DNA of 64,000 bases from Pseudomonas sediminis (GTDB taxonomy: Bacteria > Pseudomonadota > Gammaproteobacteria > Pseudomonadales > Pseudomonadaceae), in the NCBI RefSeq assembly GCF_002741105.1, contig NZ_NIQU01000001.1, positions 372,001 through 436,000 on the forward strand, in the 5' to 3' direction. Below the pieces are notes generated by a model. That model did no database searches. It was not told where the DNA came from and saw only the letters and a list, made by a program, of their open reading frames with translations. Below are positions 41,586-51,243 of the stretch, piece by piece (the stretch's first letter is position 1; every line of letters begins with the position of its first letter). The translations under genes were made by a program, and so were the position numbers.

Positions 41586-42917
41586 TCAGGCCGGATTAGC
41601 GGCCCATTGCTCCAACCGCGTGACACTTTCGCGGTACGGCTTGAGGCTCTTGGCCAGCAGGATGATCGACGTCGACACAGCCAGGGTGGTGACGATCAGC
41701 AGCGAATAGCGCAGCGCGGCGTCATCGGCGAAGACGAAGTCGGTGACCAGCGCCACGGCGGTCGGCCCCACTCCCAGGCCGATCAGGGTGATGACGAACA
41801 GATAGATGGCTGACGCCTGGCCGCGCATCGAATTGGGCATGATTTCCTGGATCGCCGCTGGCGCCACGCCGAACGGCATGCTCAGGCAGAACACCGTGGG
41901 GGCCATCAGCACACTGGCCCAGAATGCGCTGTCCACCAACGGATACAGCACCACCATGGGTAAGGCCCCCAGGGCCGCGTAAAGGCCGACACGCATGTTG
42001 GCATCGCTGCGCCCGCGCTTGGCCATCCAGTCAGCCAGTCGCCCACCGAAGACGATCCCCAGGCAACCGAACACGGCGACGATACTGCCGTAGACAATGC
42101 CGACCTGGCCGGCATCCCAACCGTGGGTACGGATGAAGAAAGTCGGTATCCAGGCGGCGCTACCGTAACCGGCGAAGGCCAAACCGGCGAAGCCGAAATT
42201 GTGCAGCAGCACGGTACGTCGATTGGCACGAATGTAGCGCCCCACTTCACTGAGCGGCACCGCCACCCCAGCACCGGCGCCACGCCGAGCAGGCTCCTTG
42301 ACCGCGAACATCAGCAACGTGAAGAGCACGCCGGCACCGCCGAGAATGAGGAAGATAAGCTGCCAGGGACGCACTTCACCCAGCATCGGCAACGTAACGT
42401 CGCCCTGCGCAGAGGCAAACTGAATGACCAGCCCGCCAACCAGAAAGGCCAGGCCCGAGCCGAGGTAGACGCCCATGGAGTAGACGCTGATGGCCGTGGC
42501 CCGGCGCTCGGCGGGAAAGCTGTCGGCAATCAGCGAATAGGCGGCGGGCGACAACGCCGCCTCGCCCACACCCACGCCGATGCGGCACAGGAGGAACTGC
42601 CAGTACAGCTTGGCCATGCCGCAGGCGGCGGTAGCGGCGCTCCAGAACAGAATGCCGACCGCGATCAGCCCGCGCCGGCTGCGGGTATCGGCCACACGAC
42701 CCAGCGGAATGCCGCACACGGTATAGAACAGAGCGAACGACAGGCCCATCAGCAGGCTCATCTGCGTGTCATTGATCGCCAGATCGCGGCGAATGGGCTC
42801 GACCAGCAAGTTGAGAATCTGCCGATCAACGAAGGACAGGACATACGCCACCATCAGGATGGCAACAGTGGTCCAGGCTCGGGCACTGGAGGGATAGCCG
42901 TTATTGTTGTTATGCAC
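41586..42917 (-). CDS. MFS transporter of the spinster-like type, GTG start
   Basis: The 443-residue membrane protein has 12 helices and MFS motifs FVDRQILNLLVEPIRRDL, GRVADTRSRRGLIAVG and a second conserved loop FGGRLADWMAKRGRSD. The closest pattern I recognise is the spinster/hexuronate-like group of metabolite transporters; the substrate is unknown. I start at the GTG at 42915-42917 because GAGGAGAG lies six bases upstream; the ORF could begin six codons earlier. A MITE-like repeat begins 24 bases upstream of this start codon and may influence or carry its promoter. Confidence 0.8.
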   Translation of the reverse strand: MHNNNNGYPSSARAWTTVAILMVAYVLSFVDRQILNLLVEPIRRDLAINDTQMSLLMGLSFALFYTVCGIPLGRVADTRSRRGLIAVGILFWSAATAACGMAKLYWQFLLCRIGVGVGEAALSPAAYSLIADSFPAERRATAISVYSMGVYLGSGLAFLVGGLVIQFASAQGDVTLPMLGEVRPWQLIFLILGGAGVLFTLLMFAVKEPARRGAGAGVAVPLSEVGRYIRANRRTVLLHNFGFAGLAFAGYGSAAWIPTFFIRTHGWDAGQVGIVYGSIVAVFGCLGIVFGGRLADWMAKRGRSDANMRVGLYAALGALPMVVLYPLVDSAFWASVLMAPTVFCLSMPFGVAPAAIQEIMPNSMRGQASAIYLFVITLIGLGVGPTAVALVTDFVFADDAALRYSLLIVTTLAVSTSIILLAKSLKPYRESVTRLEQWAANPA

Positions 42918-43223
42918 GGACGCTCTCCTCGACACCGCTTAGGGTGCTTCTAAAAACGTAGGCGAGGCAGTCAGCGCAAGGCAAAAACAGGCGAAAAAGC
43001 GCAGTTTACGAGTTGTAAATGAGCATTTTGAGCCTGTTTTTAACGCAGGGATGACAACGCAGATAGTTTTTAGAAGTGCCCTTGACGCGATGCGCGACGG
43101 TTGAAAGAGTCGCCAGCTTAGGACGATATAAACGGCAGTGAGTATCGCTCGAAGGTGTTATCAGATCGGCGAATGCTTCATACCCGCCGAGGCGAATGGC
43201 TCGCCCCGACGGTCAACAGTCCC
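42918..43223. other. gap between the MFS gene and hemH
   Basis: Nearly half is the 142-base MITE-like element. The remaining 140 bases (43083-43223) show no coding signal or clear terminator. Confidence 0.5.
42941..43082. mobile_element. MITE-like element with terminal inverted repeats
   Basis: The ends are AGGGTGCTTCTAAAAAC (42941-42957) and, on the other strand, AGGGCACTTCTAAAAAC (from 43082 inward), 15 of 17 bases identical. Inside, GGCAAAAACAGGC near 42981 pairs with GCCTGTTTTT near 43032, so the whole element can fold into one long hairpin. It has no coding capacity and I cannot identify a clear target duplication. This size and structure suggest a non-autonomous transposable element. 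Confidence 0.65.
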
Positions 43224-44246
43224 TCAGACCATAACGGGCGCGCGCTCGCACAACACCTTCAATGCCGCCGCCCAGTCAGGATGATCGTTCAGGCAGGGAA
43301 CCAGCTGCAGGCTTTCACCACCGGCCTCGACGAACTGCTCGCGGCCACGGTCGCCGATCTCCTCCAAGGTCTCGATGCAGTCGGCGACGAAGGCCGGGCA
43401 CATCACCAGCAGCTTCTTCACGCCCTGCGCCGCCAACTCGTCGAGACGCGTCTCGGTGTAGGGCTCGATCCACTTGGCGCGCCCCAGGCGCGACTGGAAG
43501 CTCACCGACCACTGCTCAGGGCGCAGGCCCATGCGCTGAGCGAACAACTCGGCGCTGCGCAGGCATTGCGCGCGGTAACAGTTGGCGAGTACCGCGGGCG
43601 AAGCGCTGCGGCAGCAGTCGTCACCTTTCAGGCAGTGACCGCTGGGATCGAGCTTGTGCAGGTGACGTTCCGGCAGGCCGTGGAAGCTCAGCAACAGGTG
43701 ATCGAATTCCTGCTCCAGGTAAGGCTTGGCACTGGCGACCAGGGCATCAAGATACTCCGGCTGATCGTAGAACGGCGGCAGCGTGGACAGACGCATGTCC
43801 AGCCCACGCTCACGCACCACCCGCTTGACCTCCTCGATCACCGTGGTGGTGGTGCTGTCGGCAAACTGCGGATACAACGGCGCCAGGGTCACCTCACGAA
43901 TCCCCTGCGCGGCCAGACGCTGCAGGGTCGACTCGATGGAAGGCTCGCCATAACGCATGGCCAGTTCCACCGGGCCCTGGGTCCACTGAGCCTTCATCGC
44001 TTCCTGCAGACGGCGGCTGATCACTACCAGCGGCGAACCGTCTTCCCACCAGATCGAGGCATAGGCGTGCGCCGATGCCGCAGGACGCTTGATCAGAATC
44101 AGCGACACCAGCAATCGACGCAGCGGCCAGGGTAGGTCGATCACGTAGGGATCCATCAGGAACTGATTGAGGTAACGGCGAACATCGGCTACTTCGGTGG
44201 ACGCGGGCGAACCCAGGTTAACCAGCAACAATGCGTGATCGGTCAT
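43224..44246 (-). CDS. hemH: ferrochelatase HemH
   Basis: The 340-residue protein starts [13 protein letters not shown] and has [35 protein letters not shown] (the catalytic His in SFHGLP), [17 protein letters not shown] and [17 protein letters not shown]. It inserts Fe2+ into protoporphyrin IX, the final step of haem synthesis. The TIGR01777 epimerase gene ends 12 bases upstream, so the two are one operon read from the 45.2-45.3 kb divergent control region, which holds a LitR-type inverted repeat. Light control of hemH would limit phototoxic porphyrin. Confidence 0.95.
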   Translation of the reverse strand: MTDHALLLVNLGSPASTEVADVRRYLNQFLMDPYVIDLPWPLRRLLVSLILIKRPAASAHAYASIWWEDGSPLVVISRRLQEAMKAQWTQGPVELAMRYGEPSIESTLQRLAAQGIREVTLAPLYPQFADSTTTTVIEEVKRVVRERGLDMRLSTLPPFYDQPEYLDALVASAKPYLEQEFDHLLLSFHGLPERHLHKLDPSGHCLKGDDCCRSASPAVLANCYRAQCLRSAELFAQRMGLRPEQWSVSFQSRLGRAKWIEPYTETRLDELAAQGVKKLLVMCPAFVADCIETLEEIGDRGREQFVEAGGESLQLVPCLNDHPDWAAALKVLCERAPVMV

Positions 44247-44258
44247 GCGAAATCCTAG

Positions 44259-45161
44259 CTATTGATGGCCCAGCAGATCGGCTAGTGCCACATCCAGATG
44301 GGTGAAACGAAAACTGAAACCTGCCTCCAGCAGACGCGTCGGCACGGCGCGCTGACCGCCCAGCAGCAACTCGGACATCTCGCCCAATGCAGTGCGCAGG
44401 ACGAAGGCCGGCGCCGGGAAAATGGTCGGGCGACTCAGCGCTTGTCCCAACGCCTTGGTGAACTCGGCATTACGTACCGGTAGCGGCGCGCAGGCATTAT
44501 AAGGACCGCGAGCATCGCCCTGCTGCAAGAGAAAATCGATCAGGCCGATTTGATCGGCGATATGAATCCAGGGCATCCACTGCCGGCCATCGCCAATCCG
44601 GCCGCCAACACCAAGCTTGAACGGCAGCAACAAACGCTTGAGCATGCCGCCGTCAGGGCTCAGCACCAGGCCGGTGCGCACCAGCACCACACGAACCCCC
44701 AACTCCTCGGCGCGTTGTGCAGTTTCTTCCCAGGCGCCACACAACTGGGCGGCGAAATCATCAGTGACCGGCGGCGTATCTTCACTCAGCTCACGTTCAC
44801 CGCCGTTGCCGTACCACCCCACCGCCGAGCCCGACAGCAACACCGCTGGACGCTGTGTACGCCCCTGCAGCCAGGCCAGCAACTGCTCGGTCACCCCGAT
44901 ACGGCTGGACCACAGCAGCGCCTTGCGCTTGCTGCTCCAGGGGCGGTCAGCAATGGGCGCGCCAGCCAGATTAATCACCGCATCCAGTGGTTCTTCACCC
45001 AGCTCTTCAAGCCGGGCAATGCCTCGAACATCGGCCCCGCAGAGACGCGCGACCTTGCTTGGCTCACGACTCCAGACAGTCAAGCGGTGGCCCTGCTCGC
45101 TCCAGTGCGCGCAGAGCGCTCGTCCGATCAGACCGGTGCCGCCGGTCAGCAGGATATGCAT
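44259..45161 (-). CDS. TIGR01777 family epimerase (SDR, YfcH-like)
   Basis: The 300-residue protein has an N-terminal MHILLTGGTGLIGRALCAHW, INLAGAPIADRPWSSKRKALLWSSR and LLSGSAVGWYGNGGERELSEDTPP, the usual signature of this NAD-binding family, followed by a C-terminal DUF1731-like segment RLLEAGFSFRFTHLDVALADLL. The reaction is unknown. The ATG at 45159-45161 has GAGGA upstream. It is followed by hemH with 12 bases between and is divergent from the FAD oxidoreductase. In pseudomonads I remember it as part of the hemH-phrB neighbourhood. Confidence 0.88.
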   Translation of the reverse strand: MHILLTGGTGLIGRALCAHWSEQGHRLTVWSREPSKVARLCGADVRGIARLEELGEEPLDAVINLAGAPIADRPWSSKRKALLWSSRIGVTEQLLAWLQGRTQRPAVLLSGSAVGWYGNGGERELSEDTPPVTDDFAAQLCGAWEETAQRAEELGVRVVLVRTGLVLSPDGGMLKRLLLPFKLGVGGRIGDGRQWMPWIHIADQIGLIDFLLQQGDARGPYNACAPLPVRNAEFTKALGQALSRPTIFPAPAFVLRTALGEMSELLLGGQRAVPTRLLEAGFSFRFTHLDVALADLLGHQ

Positions 45162-45276
45162 GGCATCGTCCTCGCATGGCAATGGAAGAAACTTCACCTT
45201 TAGTCTGGTTCATGACGCGCATACCTGTCGCGTTTGTCCTAAACCTAAAGCAAGGGAGCGCCGCTTTCGGCGACAG

Positions 45277-46566
<1,290 letters not shown>

Positions 46567-46641
46567 CCCTCCCACGAAACCTGGCGTCAGCCCCCCCATC
46601 GGCTGACGCCGTCTGCCTGCACAAGAAAACCATTACCAGAC

Positions 46642-46717
46642 CTATACAAAGCATTTGACTTGTACAACTACACACCTATGATAGACGCAAGTTGTACATG
46701 GATTACTGCATGTACAA
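46642..46717 (+). promoter_or_regulatory. promoter with two LitR-type operators ahead of the YbgA-MerR-phrB operon
   Basis: A promoter TTGACT (46655-46660), 16 bases, TATGAT (46677-46682) is embedded in two sites of identical geometry: TATACA (46643)-N12-TGTACA (46661) and TGTACA (46693)-N12-TGTACA (46711). The second extends to a perfect nine-base inverted repeat, TTGTACATG/CATGTACAA. Site one overlaps the -35 region and site two lies just downstream of -10, a layout suited to repression. Confidence 0.72.
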
Positions 46718-46736
46718 GGTCTAACGAGGTCAGGTT

Positions 46737-47687
46737 ATGCAAGCGAGCAAAGCCAAACTGGGCATCAGCGCCTGCCTGCTGGGCGCCGAAGTCCGCTATA
46801 ACGGCGGCCACAAGCTGTCGCGCCTGTGCAGCCGCAGCCTCACCGAACACTTCGATTTCATCCCGGTCTGCCCCGAGGTCGGCATCGGCATGTCGATTCC
46901 GAGGGAACCGATTCGTCTGGTTGGCGACCCACACGAGCCGCGTGCTGTCGGCAGCGTCGACCGCTCGCGCGACGTCACCGATGCCCTGGCCGCCTACGGC
47001 GAGCGCATGGCCAACGAGCTGCAGGGCATCAGCGGCTACATCTTCATGCAGCAGTCGCCCTCCTGCGGCCTGGAGCGGGTCAAGGTCTACCAGGAAGGCG
47101 GACGCCCGAGCGAGCCGGGCCGCGGCATCTTCGCCGCCGCCTTCTGCGCGCGGCACCCGAATCTGCCGGTGGAAGAAGACGGTCGCCTCAACGACCCGGT
47201 CCTGCGCGAGAACTTCATCACCCGCGTTTACGCCCACGCCGAATGGCAACGCCTGCTGCTGCAGGGTCTGACGCGCCGTTCACTGATCGCCTTCCACTCG
47301 CGCTACAAGTACCTGCTGATGGCCACCGATCCGGTGCGCTACAAGTCGCTCGGGCGCATGCTCGGCGACCTCAGCCAGCACGACCTGGGCGAACTGGCGC
47401 CGCGCTATTTCAGCGAACTGATGAGCGCGCTGAAGAAATGCGCCACTCGTGGCACCCACAGCAATGTGCTGCAGCACCTGAGCGGCTACCTCAAACGCAC
47501 CCTGAGTGCCGACGAGAAGCAGGAGATGCAGCAACTGATCGGTCAATACCGCGAGGGCATCGTGCCGCTGGTGGTACCGCTGACGCTGCTCAAGCACCAC
47601 TTCCGCCGTCACCCGGATCGCTATATCGCCGGGCAGGCGTATCTGCAGCCGCACCCCGAGCCACTCAGCCTGCGCAACGCGCTGTGA
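46737..47687 (+). CDS. DUF523/DUF1722 protein (YbgA-like)
   Basis: The 316-residue protein fuses a DUF523 domain (KLGISACLLGAEVRYNGGHKLSRLC, ... FDFIPVCPEVGIGMSIPREPIRLVG, SCGLERVKVY) to a C-terminal DUF1722/YbgA domain (LIAFHSRYKYLLMATDPVRYKSLGRMLGDL). The three Cys-containing motifs in the first domain suggest a metal or Fe-S site. It is regularly next to photolyase genes, and E. coli ybgA sits by phrB. Biochemical function is unknown. First gene of the long operon, five bases ahead of the MerR gene and 20 bases after the LitR-type sites. Confidence 0.88.
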   Translation: MQASKAKLGISACLLGAEVRYNGGHKLSRLCSRSLTEHFDFIPVCPEVGIGMSIPREPIRLVGDPHEPRAVGSVDRSRDVTDALAAYGERMANELQGISGYIFMQQSPSCGLERVKVYQEGGRPSEPGRGIFAAAFCARHPNLPVEEDGRLNDPVLRENFITRVYAHAEWQRLLLQGLTRRSLIAFHSRYKYLLMATDPVRYKSLGRMLGDLSQHDLGELAPRYFSELMSALKKCATRGTHSNVLQHLSGYLKRTLSADEKQEMQQLIGQYREGIVPLVVPLTLLKHHFRRHPDRYIAGQAYLQPHPEPLSLRNAL

Positions 47688-47691
47688 TGCC

Positions 47692-48648
47692 ATGACCAGC
47701 GAAACCATCGCCGAAGAAGAAACCGGCCACGACTACCGCCAGGCGCTCGACGAGGGCTACCTGCCGATCCGCGAGGTAGCCCGCAGTACCGGCATCAATG
47801 CCGTGACCCTGCGAGCCTGGGAACGCCGCTATGGCCTGATCGTGCCGTACCGCACACCCAAGGGGCACCGCCTCTACTCGCCGGCCAACCTCGTGCGCAT
47901 CAACGCCATCCTCGCCTGGCTGGCGCGCGGCGTTGCAGTCGGTCAGGTCAAGGCGCTGCTCGACCATGAGCAGGTGCCGCAAGCCACTACTACCGATACC
48001 TGGTCACGTCAGCGCAACGAACTACTCGGCTGCATCGCCCAGCTTAATGAGCGACGGCTCGACGACCGCTTCAACTCGGCACTGGCGCTCTACCCAGCCA
48101 GCACCCTGGTGGAACAGCTGCTGTGGCCACTGCTGGGTGACTTGCGTCAGCGCTGGCAAGGTCAGTTCGGGGCACGCGCCGAGCAAGTGTTTTTCCTGAG
48201 CTGGCTGCGCAGCAAGTTGGCCACCCGCATTTACCATTGCAATCGTCAGGTCGGTGGTGCGCCGCTACTGCTGATGAACCTTGGCGAGGCGCCGATAGAG
48301 CCGGGCCTGTGGTTGTGTGCCTGGTTGGCCAGCGCCAGCGACTGCCCAGTGGAAGTTTTCGATTGGCCGGTGCCGCCCAACGAACTGCTGACCGCACTGG
48401 AACTCATCGCCCCGCGCGCCGTGCTGCTGTACGCCGAGGAAGCGCTGGACGGCACCCTGGTACGCCGCCATCTACCGCGCCTGGCTGAACAATGCCAGGT
48501 GCCGCTGTTGCTCGCAGGTCCCGCAGCCCACATCCATCGCGACTCGTTGACTAATCTGGAGTCGGCGAGCGACCCGCTCACCGCGCACGCCTGGCTGTTC
48601 CGCTGGGGCTTGCTCGGCGTTCAAGAGGTAACCCCATGCAGCAACTGA
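47692..48648 (+). CDS. LitR/CarH-like MerR-family regulator, cobalamin-type domain without B12 ligands
   Basis: The 318-residue protein has a MerR HTH (YLPIREVARSTGINAVTLRAWERRYGLIVPYRTPKGHRLYSPANLVRI, residues 23-70), then a helical bundle and a Rossmann-like C-terminal domain in the layout of CarH/LitR B12 photoreceptors. Where B12-type members have a Trp and then a Glu-His pair, this one has W155-x8-E164-Q165, and I find no DxHxxG cobalamin motif. It resembles the class II LitR proteins of pseudomonads, which act as dark repressors without their own cofactor, as I recall. Its stop overlaps phrB by 13 bases. The TRTACA-N12-TGTAYA sites are its likely targets. Confidence 0.85.
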   Translation: MTSETIAEEETGHDYRQALDEGYLPIREVARSTGINAVTLRAWERRYGLIVPYRTPKGHRLYSPANLVRINAILAWLARGVAVGQVKALLDHEQVPQATTTDTWSRQRNELLGCIAQLNERRLDDRFNSALALYPASTLVEQLLWPLLGDLRQRWQGQFGARAEQVFFLSWLRSKLATRIYHCNRQVGGAPLLLMNLGEAPIEPGLWLCAWLASASDCPVEVFDWPVPPNELLTALELIAPRAVLLYAEEALDGTLVRRHLPRLAEQCQVPLLLAGPAAHIHRDSLTNLESASDPLTAHAWLFRWGLLGVQEVTPCSN

Positions 48649-50072
48649 TGTGGTTTCGCAGCGACTTGCGCACACAGGACAACACCGCCCTGAGCCGCGC
48701 CATGAGCAGCGGCGCGACCATCGCCCTGTATCTCATCACGCCCGGCCAGTGGCAGCACCATGACGACGCCGCGAGCAAGGTGGACTTCTGGCTGCGCAAC
48801 CTGGCGGAGCTGAGCAAGGCCCTGGCGGCGCTCAATGTGCCGCTACTGGTACGTCACTGCCACGACTGGAGCGAGGCGCCGCTGCAGGTCGCCGAGGTCT
48901 GCCATGAACACGACATCAGCGCCGTGCACGTCAACGAGGAGTACGGCATCAACGAGAGCCAGCGCGATCAGCAGGTCTGTGCCTACCTCAGCCAGCAGTC
49001 CATCGCCTGGCACAGCCATCTAGATCAACTGTTGTTCAAACCTGGCAGCGTACTGACCCGCTCCGGCGGCTATTTCCAGGTCTACAGCCAGTTCCGCAAG
49101 GTGTGCTACGAGCGTCTGCACACAGCCCTGCCAGCCTTGATCGCCCCCCCGAAGGCACAAACGCCACAGGCCATCAGCAGTGACGTCGTTCCCGAAACCG
49201 TAGAGGGTTTCGCTACCCCCAGCGACAGCCTGCGCCTGCTCTGGCCCGCCGGCGAGCACACCGCGCTGCAGCGCCTGGAGCGCTTTGCCGACGAGCAGGT
49301 GGCCTACTACAAGGACGAACGCGACTTCCCCGCCAAGCCTGGCACCAGCCAGCTGTCGGCCTATCTGGCCGCCGGCGTCGTATCGCCGCGGCAATGCCTG
49401 CATGCCGCACTCGCCGCCAATCAGGGTGAGTTCGACAGTGGCAACCCAGGCATCGTCACCTGGATCAACGAACTGCTCTGGCGTGAGTTCTACAAGCACA
49501 CACTGGTCGGCTATCCACGAGTATCGCGCCACCGCGCCTTCCGCGTGGAAACCGAGGCGCTGCCATGGCGTGACGCCCCGGAGGATCTGGCCGCCTGGCA
49601 AGAGGGCCGCACCGGCTTGCCGATCATCGATGCCGCCATGCGCCAACTGCTGGAAACCGGCTGGATGCACAACCGCCTGCGCATGATCGTGGCCATGTTC
49701 CTGACCAAGAACCTGCTGATCGACTGGCGCGAAGGCGAGCGCTTCTTCATGCGCCACCTGATCGACGGCGACCTGGCCGCGAACAACGGTGGCTGGCAGT
49801 GGAGCGCCTCCACCGGTACCGACGCAGCGCCCTACTTCCGCATTTTCAACCCGATCAGCCAGTCGCAGAAATTCGATCCCGATGGCCAGTTCATTCGCCA
49901 GTGGGTGCCGGAACTGGCTGGTCTGAACAAGCGTGATATCCATGACCCGTCCGCACTGGGCGGCCTGTTCGCACCCGCCGGTTATCCACGCCCGATCGTC
50001 GATCTGTCACGCTCGCGTGAACGCGCGCTGGCGGCGTTCAAGAACCTGTCTTCGCGGGAGGTTCCGGCATGA
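48636..50072 (+). CDS. phrB: CPD class I deoxyribodipyrimidine photolyase PhrB
   Basis: The 478-residue protein (472 in E. coli) starts LMWFRSDLRTQDNTALSRAM (antenna domain), has the WINELLWREFYKHTLV segment, and the FAD pocket TGLPIIDAAMRQLLETGWMHNRLRMIVAMFL and NGGWQWSASTGTDAAPYFRIFNP. These are the class I cyclobutane photolyase signatures, with the Trp positions of the electron-transfer chain. It repairs UV pyrimidine dimers using blue light. It overlaps the MerR gene by 13 bases and the SnoaL gene by four, so it is translationally linked to both. Confidence 0.96.
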   Translation: MQQLMWFRSDLRTQDNTALSRAMSSGATIALYLITPGQWQHHDDAASKVDFWLRNLAELSKALAALNVPLLVRHCHDWSEAPLQVAEVCHEHDISAVHVNEEYGINESQRDQQVCAYLSQQSIAWHSHLDQLLFKPGSVLTRSGGYFQVYSQFRKVCYERLHTALPALIAPPKAQTPQAISSDVVPETVEGFATPSDSLRLLWPAGEHTALQRLERFADEQVAYYKDERDFPAKPGTSQLSAYLAAGVVSPRQCLHAALAANQGEFDSGNPGIVTWINELLWREFYKHTLVGYPRVSRHRAFRVETEALPWRDAPEDLAAWQEGRTGLPIIDAAMRQLLETGWMHNRLRMIVAMFLTKNLLIDWREGERFFMRHLIDGDLAANNGGWQWSASTGTDAAPYFRIFNPISQSQKFDPDGQFIRQWVPELAGLNKRDIHDPSALGGLFAPAGYPRPIVDLSRSRERALAAFKNLSSREVPA

Positions 50073-50491
50073 GTGCATTTCTTCACGACTTCGCCGAGCG
50101 TTTCGCCGCGCTGAACAAGGACAACCTCGATATGCTCGGCGAGCTGTACAGCGACGATGTGCTGTTTCGCGACCCGCTGCATGAAGTGCATGGGCTGACG
50201 GCGCTGCGCCGCTATTTCGCCGAACTCTACGCCAACGTCGAAGCGCTGCGTTTCGAGTTCCATGGTTTCGATCAGGTCGCCGAAGGTGAAGGCTACCTGC
50301 GCTGGACCATGCGCTATCGCCACCCACGCCTGCGCGGCAGCGAGGAAATCGCCGTAGAAGGCTGCTCGCACCTGCTCTGGCGTGAGCGCGTTTATCAACA
50401 CCGTGACTACTTCGATGCTGGCGCACTGCTCTATGAACATCTGCCAGTGCTCGGCAGCGTGATCGCCTGGTTGAAGCGGAGGCTGGCATGA
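50069..50491 (+). CDS. SnoaL/NTF2-like protein
   Basis: The 140-residue protein has an NTF2-like fold signature: LHDFAERFAALNKDNLDMLGELYSDDVLFRDPLHEVHGLTALRRYFAELY and a C-terminal RERVYQHRDYFDAGALLYEHLPVLG. Such domains act as small isomerases, dehydratases or binding proteins. The gene overlaps its neighbours at both ends by four bases, so it is an integral part of the photolyase operon. The pairing with an SDR, a FAD enzyme and a methyltransferase suggests a role in lipid or terpene-like modification. No substrate can be inferred. Confidence 0.85.
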   Translation: MSAFLHDFAERFAALNKDNLDMLGELYSDDVLFRDPLHEVHGLTALRRYFAELYANVEALRFEFHGFDQVAEGEGYLRWTMRYRHPRLRGSEEIAVEGCSHLLWRERVYQHRDYFDAGALLYEHLPVLGSVIAWLKRRLA

Positions 50492-51243
50492 AACGTATCT
50501 GGCTCACTGGCGCCAGCAGCGGTATCGGTGCCGCACTGGCCGAGGAGTTGCTCAAGGCCGGCCATCAACTGGCGCTGAGCGCACGCAGCAGCGGCCCATT
50601 GCAGGATTTCGCCGCGCGCTATGGCGAACAGGTGCTGGTCGCTCCCGGCGACCTGACCGACGCCGAGCAGGTGCGCGCGATTGGCGAACGCATCGCTCAA
50701 CAGTGGGGCGCGCTGGATTGCGTGATCCTCAACGCCGGCACCTGCGAATACATCGAGGTGCGCCAGTTCGAGGCGGCGATGATAGAACGCGTGATCAGCA
50801 CCAACCTGTTCGCCGCCAGCTACTGCATCGAGGCCGCCCTGCCCTTGCTGCGCCGAGGAAACCGCCCGCACCTGGTCGGCGTCGGTAGTTCGGTCACTTT
50901 CCTGCCGCTGCCACGCGCCGAGGCCTACGGTGCGTCCAAGGCGGCGATGCGCTACCTGATGCAGACATTGCGCATCGACCTGGCGGTAGAAGGCATCGAC
51001 GTCACCCTGGTCAGTCCCGGTTTCGTCGATACCCCGCTGACGCAGAAGAACGACTTCCCCATGCCTATGCGCTGGCCGGTGGAGCGCGCCGCACGGCACA
51101 TCGCCGCACGCCTGGACAAGCGCCCGCACGAGATCGCTTTCCCCACCCCCTTCATCGCCATCCTGAAACTGCTCGGCAGCCTGCCCAGCAGCCTACAACT
51201 GGCCATAGGTCGCCGCTTGGCGCGTAACGAGGACAACGCATGA
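50488..51243 (+). CDS. short-chain dehydrogenase in the photolyase operon
   Basis: The 251-residue classical SDR has LTGASSGIGAALAEELLKAGHQLALSARSS, LNAGTCEYIEV, and the catalytic Tyr-Lys pair in AYGASKAAMRYLMQTL, with Ser in GVGSSVTFLPLP. The Arg after the first strand suggests NADP. It overlaps both neighbours by four bases. Homologous SDR genes accompany FAD-DUF1365-CFA cassettes in other proteobacteria that respond to singlet oxygen, which points to fatty-acid or cyclopropane/furan chemistry; this is an inference from context. Confidence 0.88.
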   Translation: MKRIWLTGASSGIGAALAEELLKAGHQLALSARSSGPLQDFAARYGEQVLVAPGDLTDAEQVRAIGERIAQQWGALDCVILNAGTCEYIEVRQFEAAMIERVISTNLFAASYCIEAALPLLRRGNRPHLVGVGSSVTFLPLPRAEAYGASKAAMRYLMQTLRIDLAVEGIDVTLVSPGFVDTPLTQKNDFPMPMRWPVERAARHIAARLDKRPHEIAFPTPFIAILKLLGSLPSSLQLAIGRRLARNEDNA

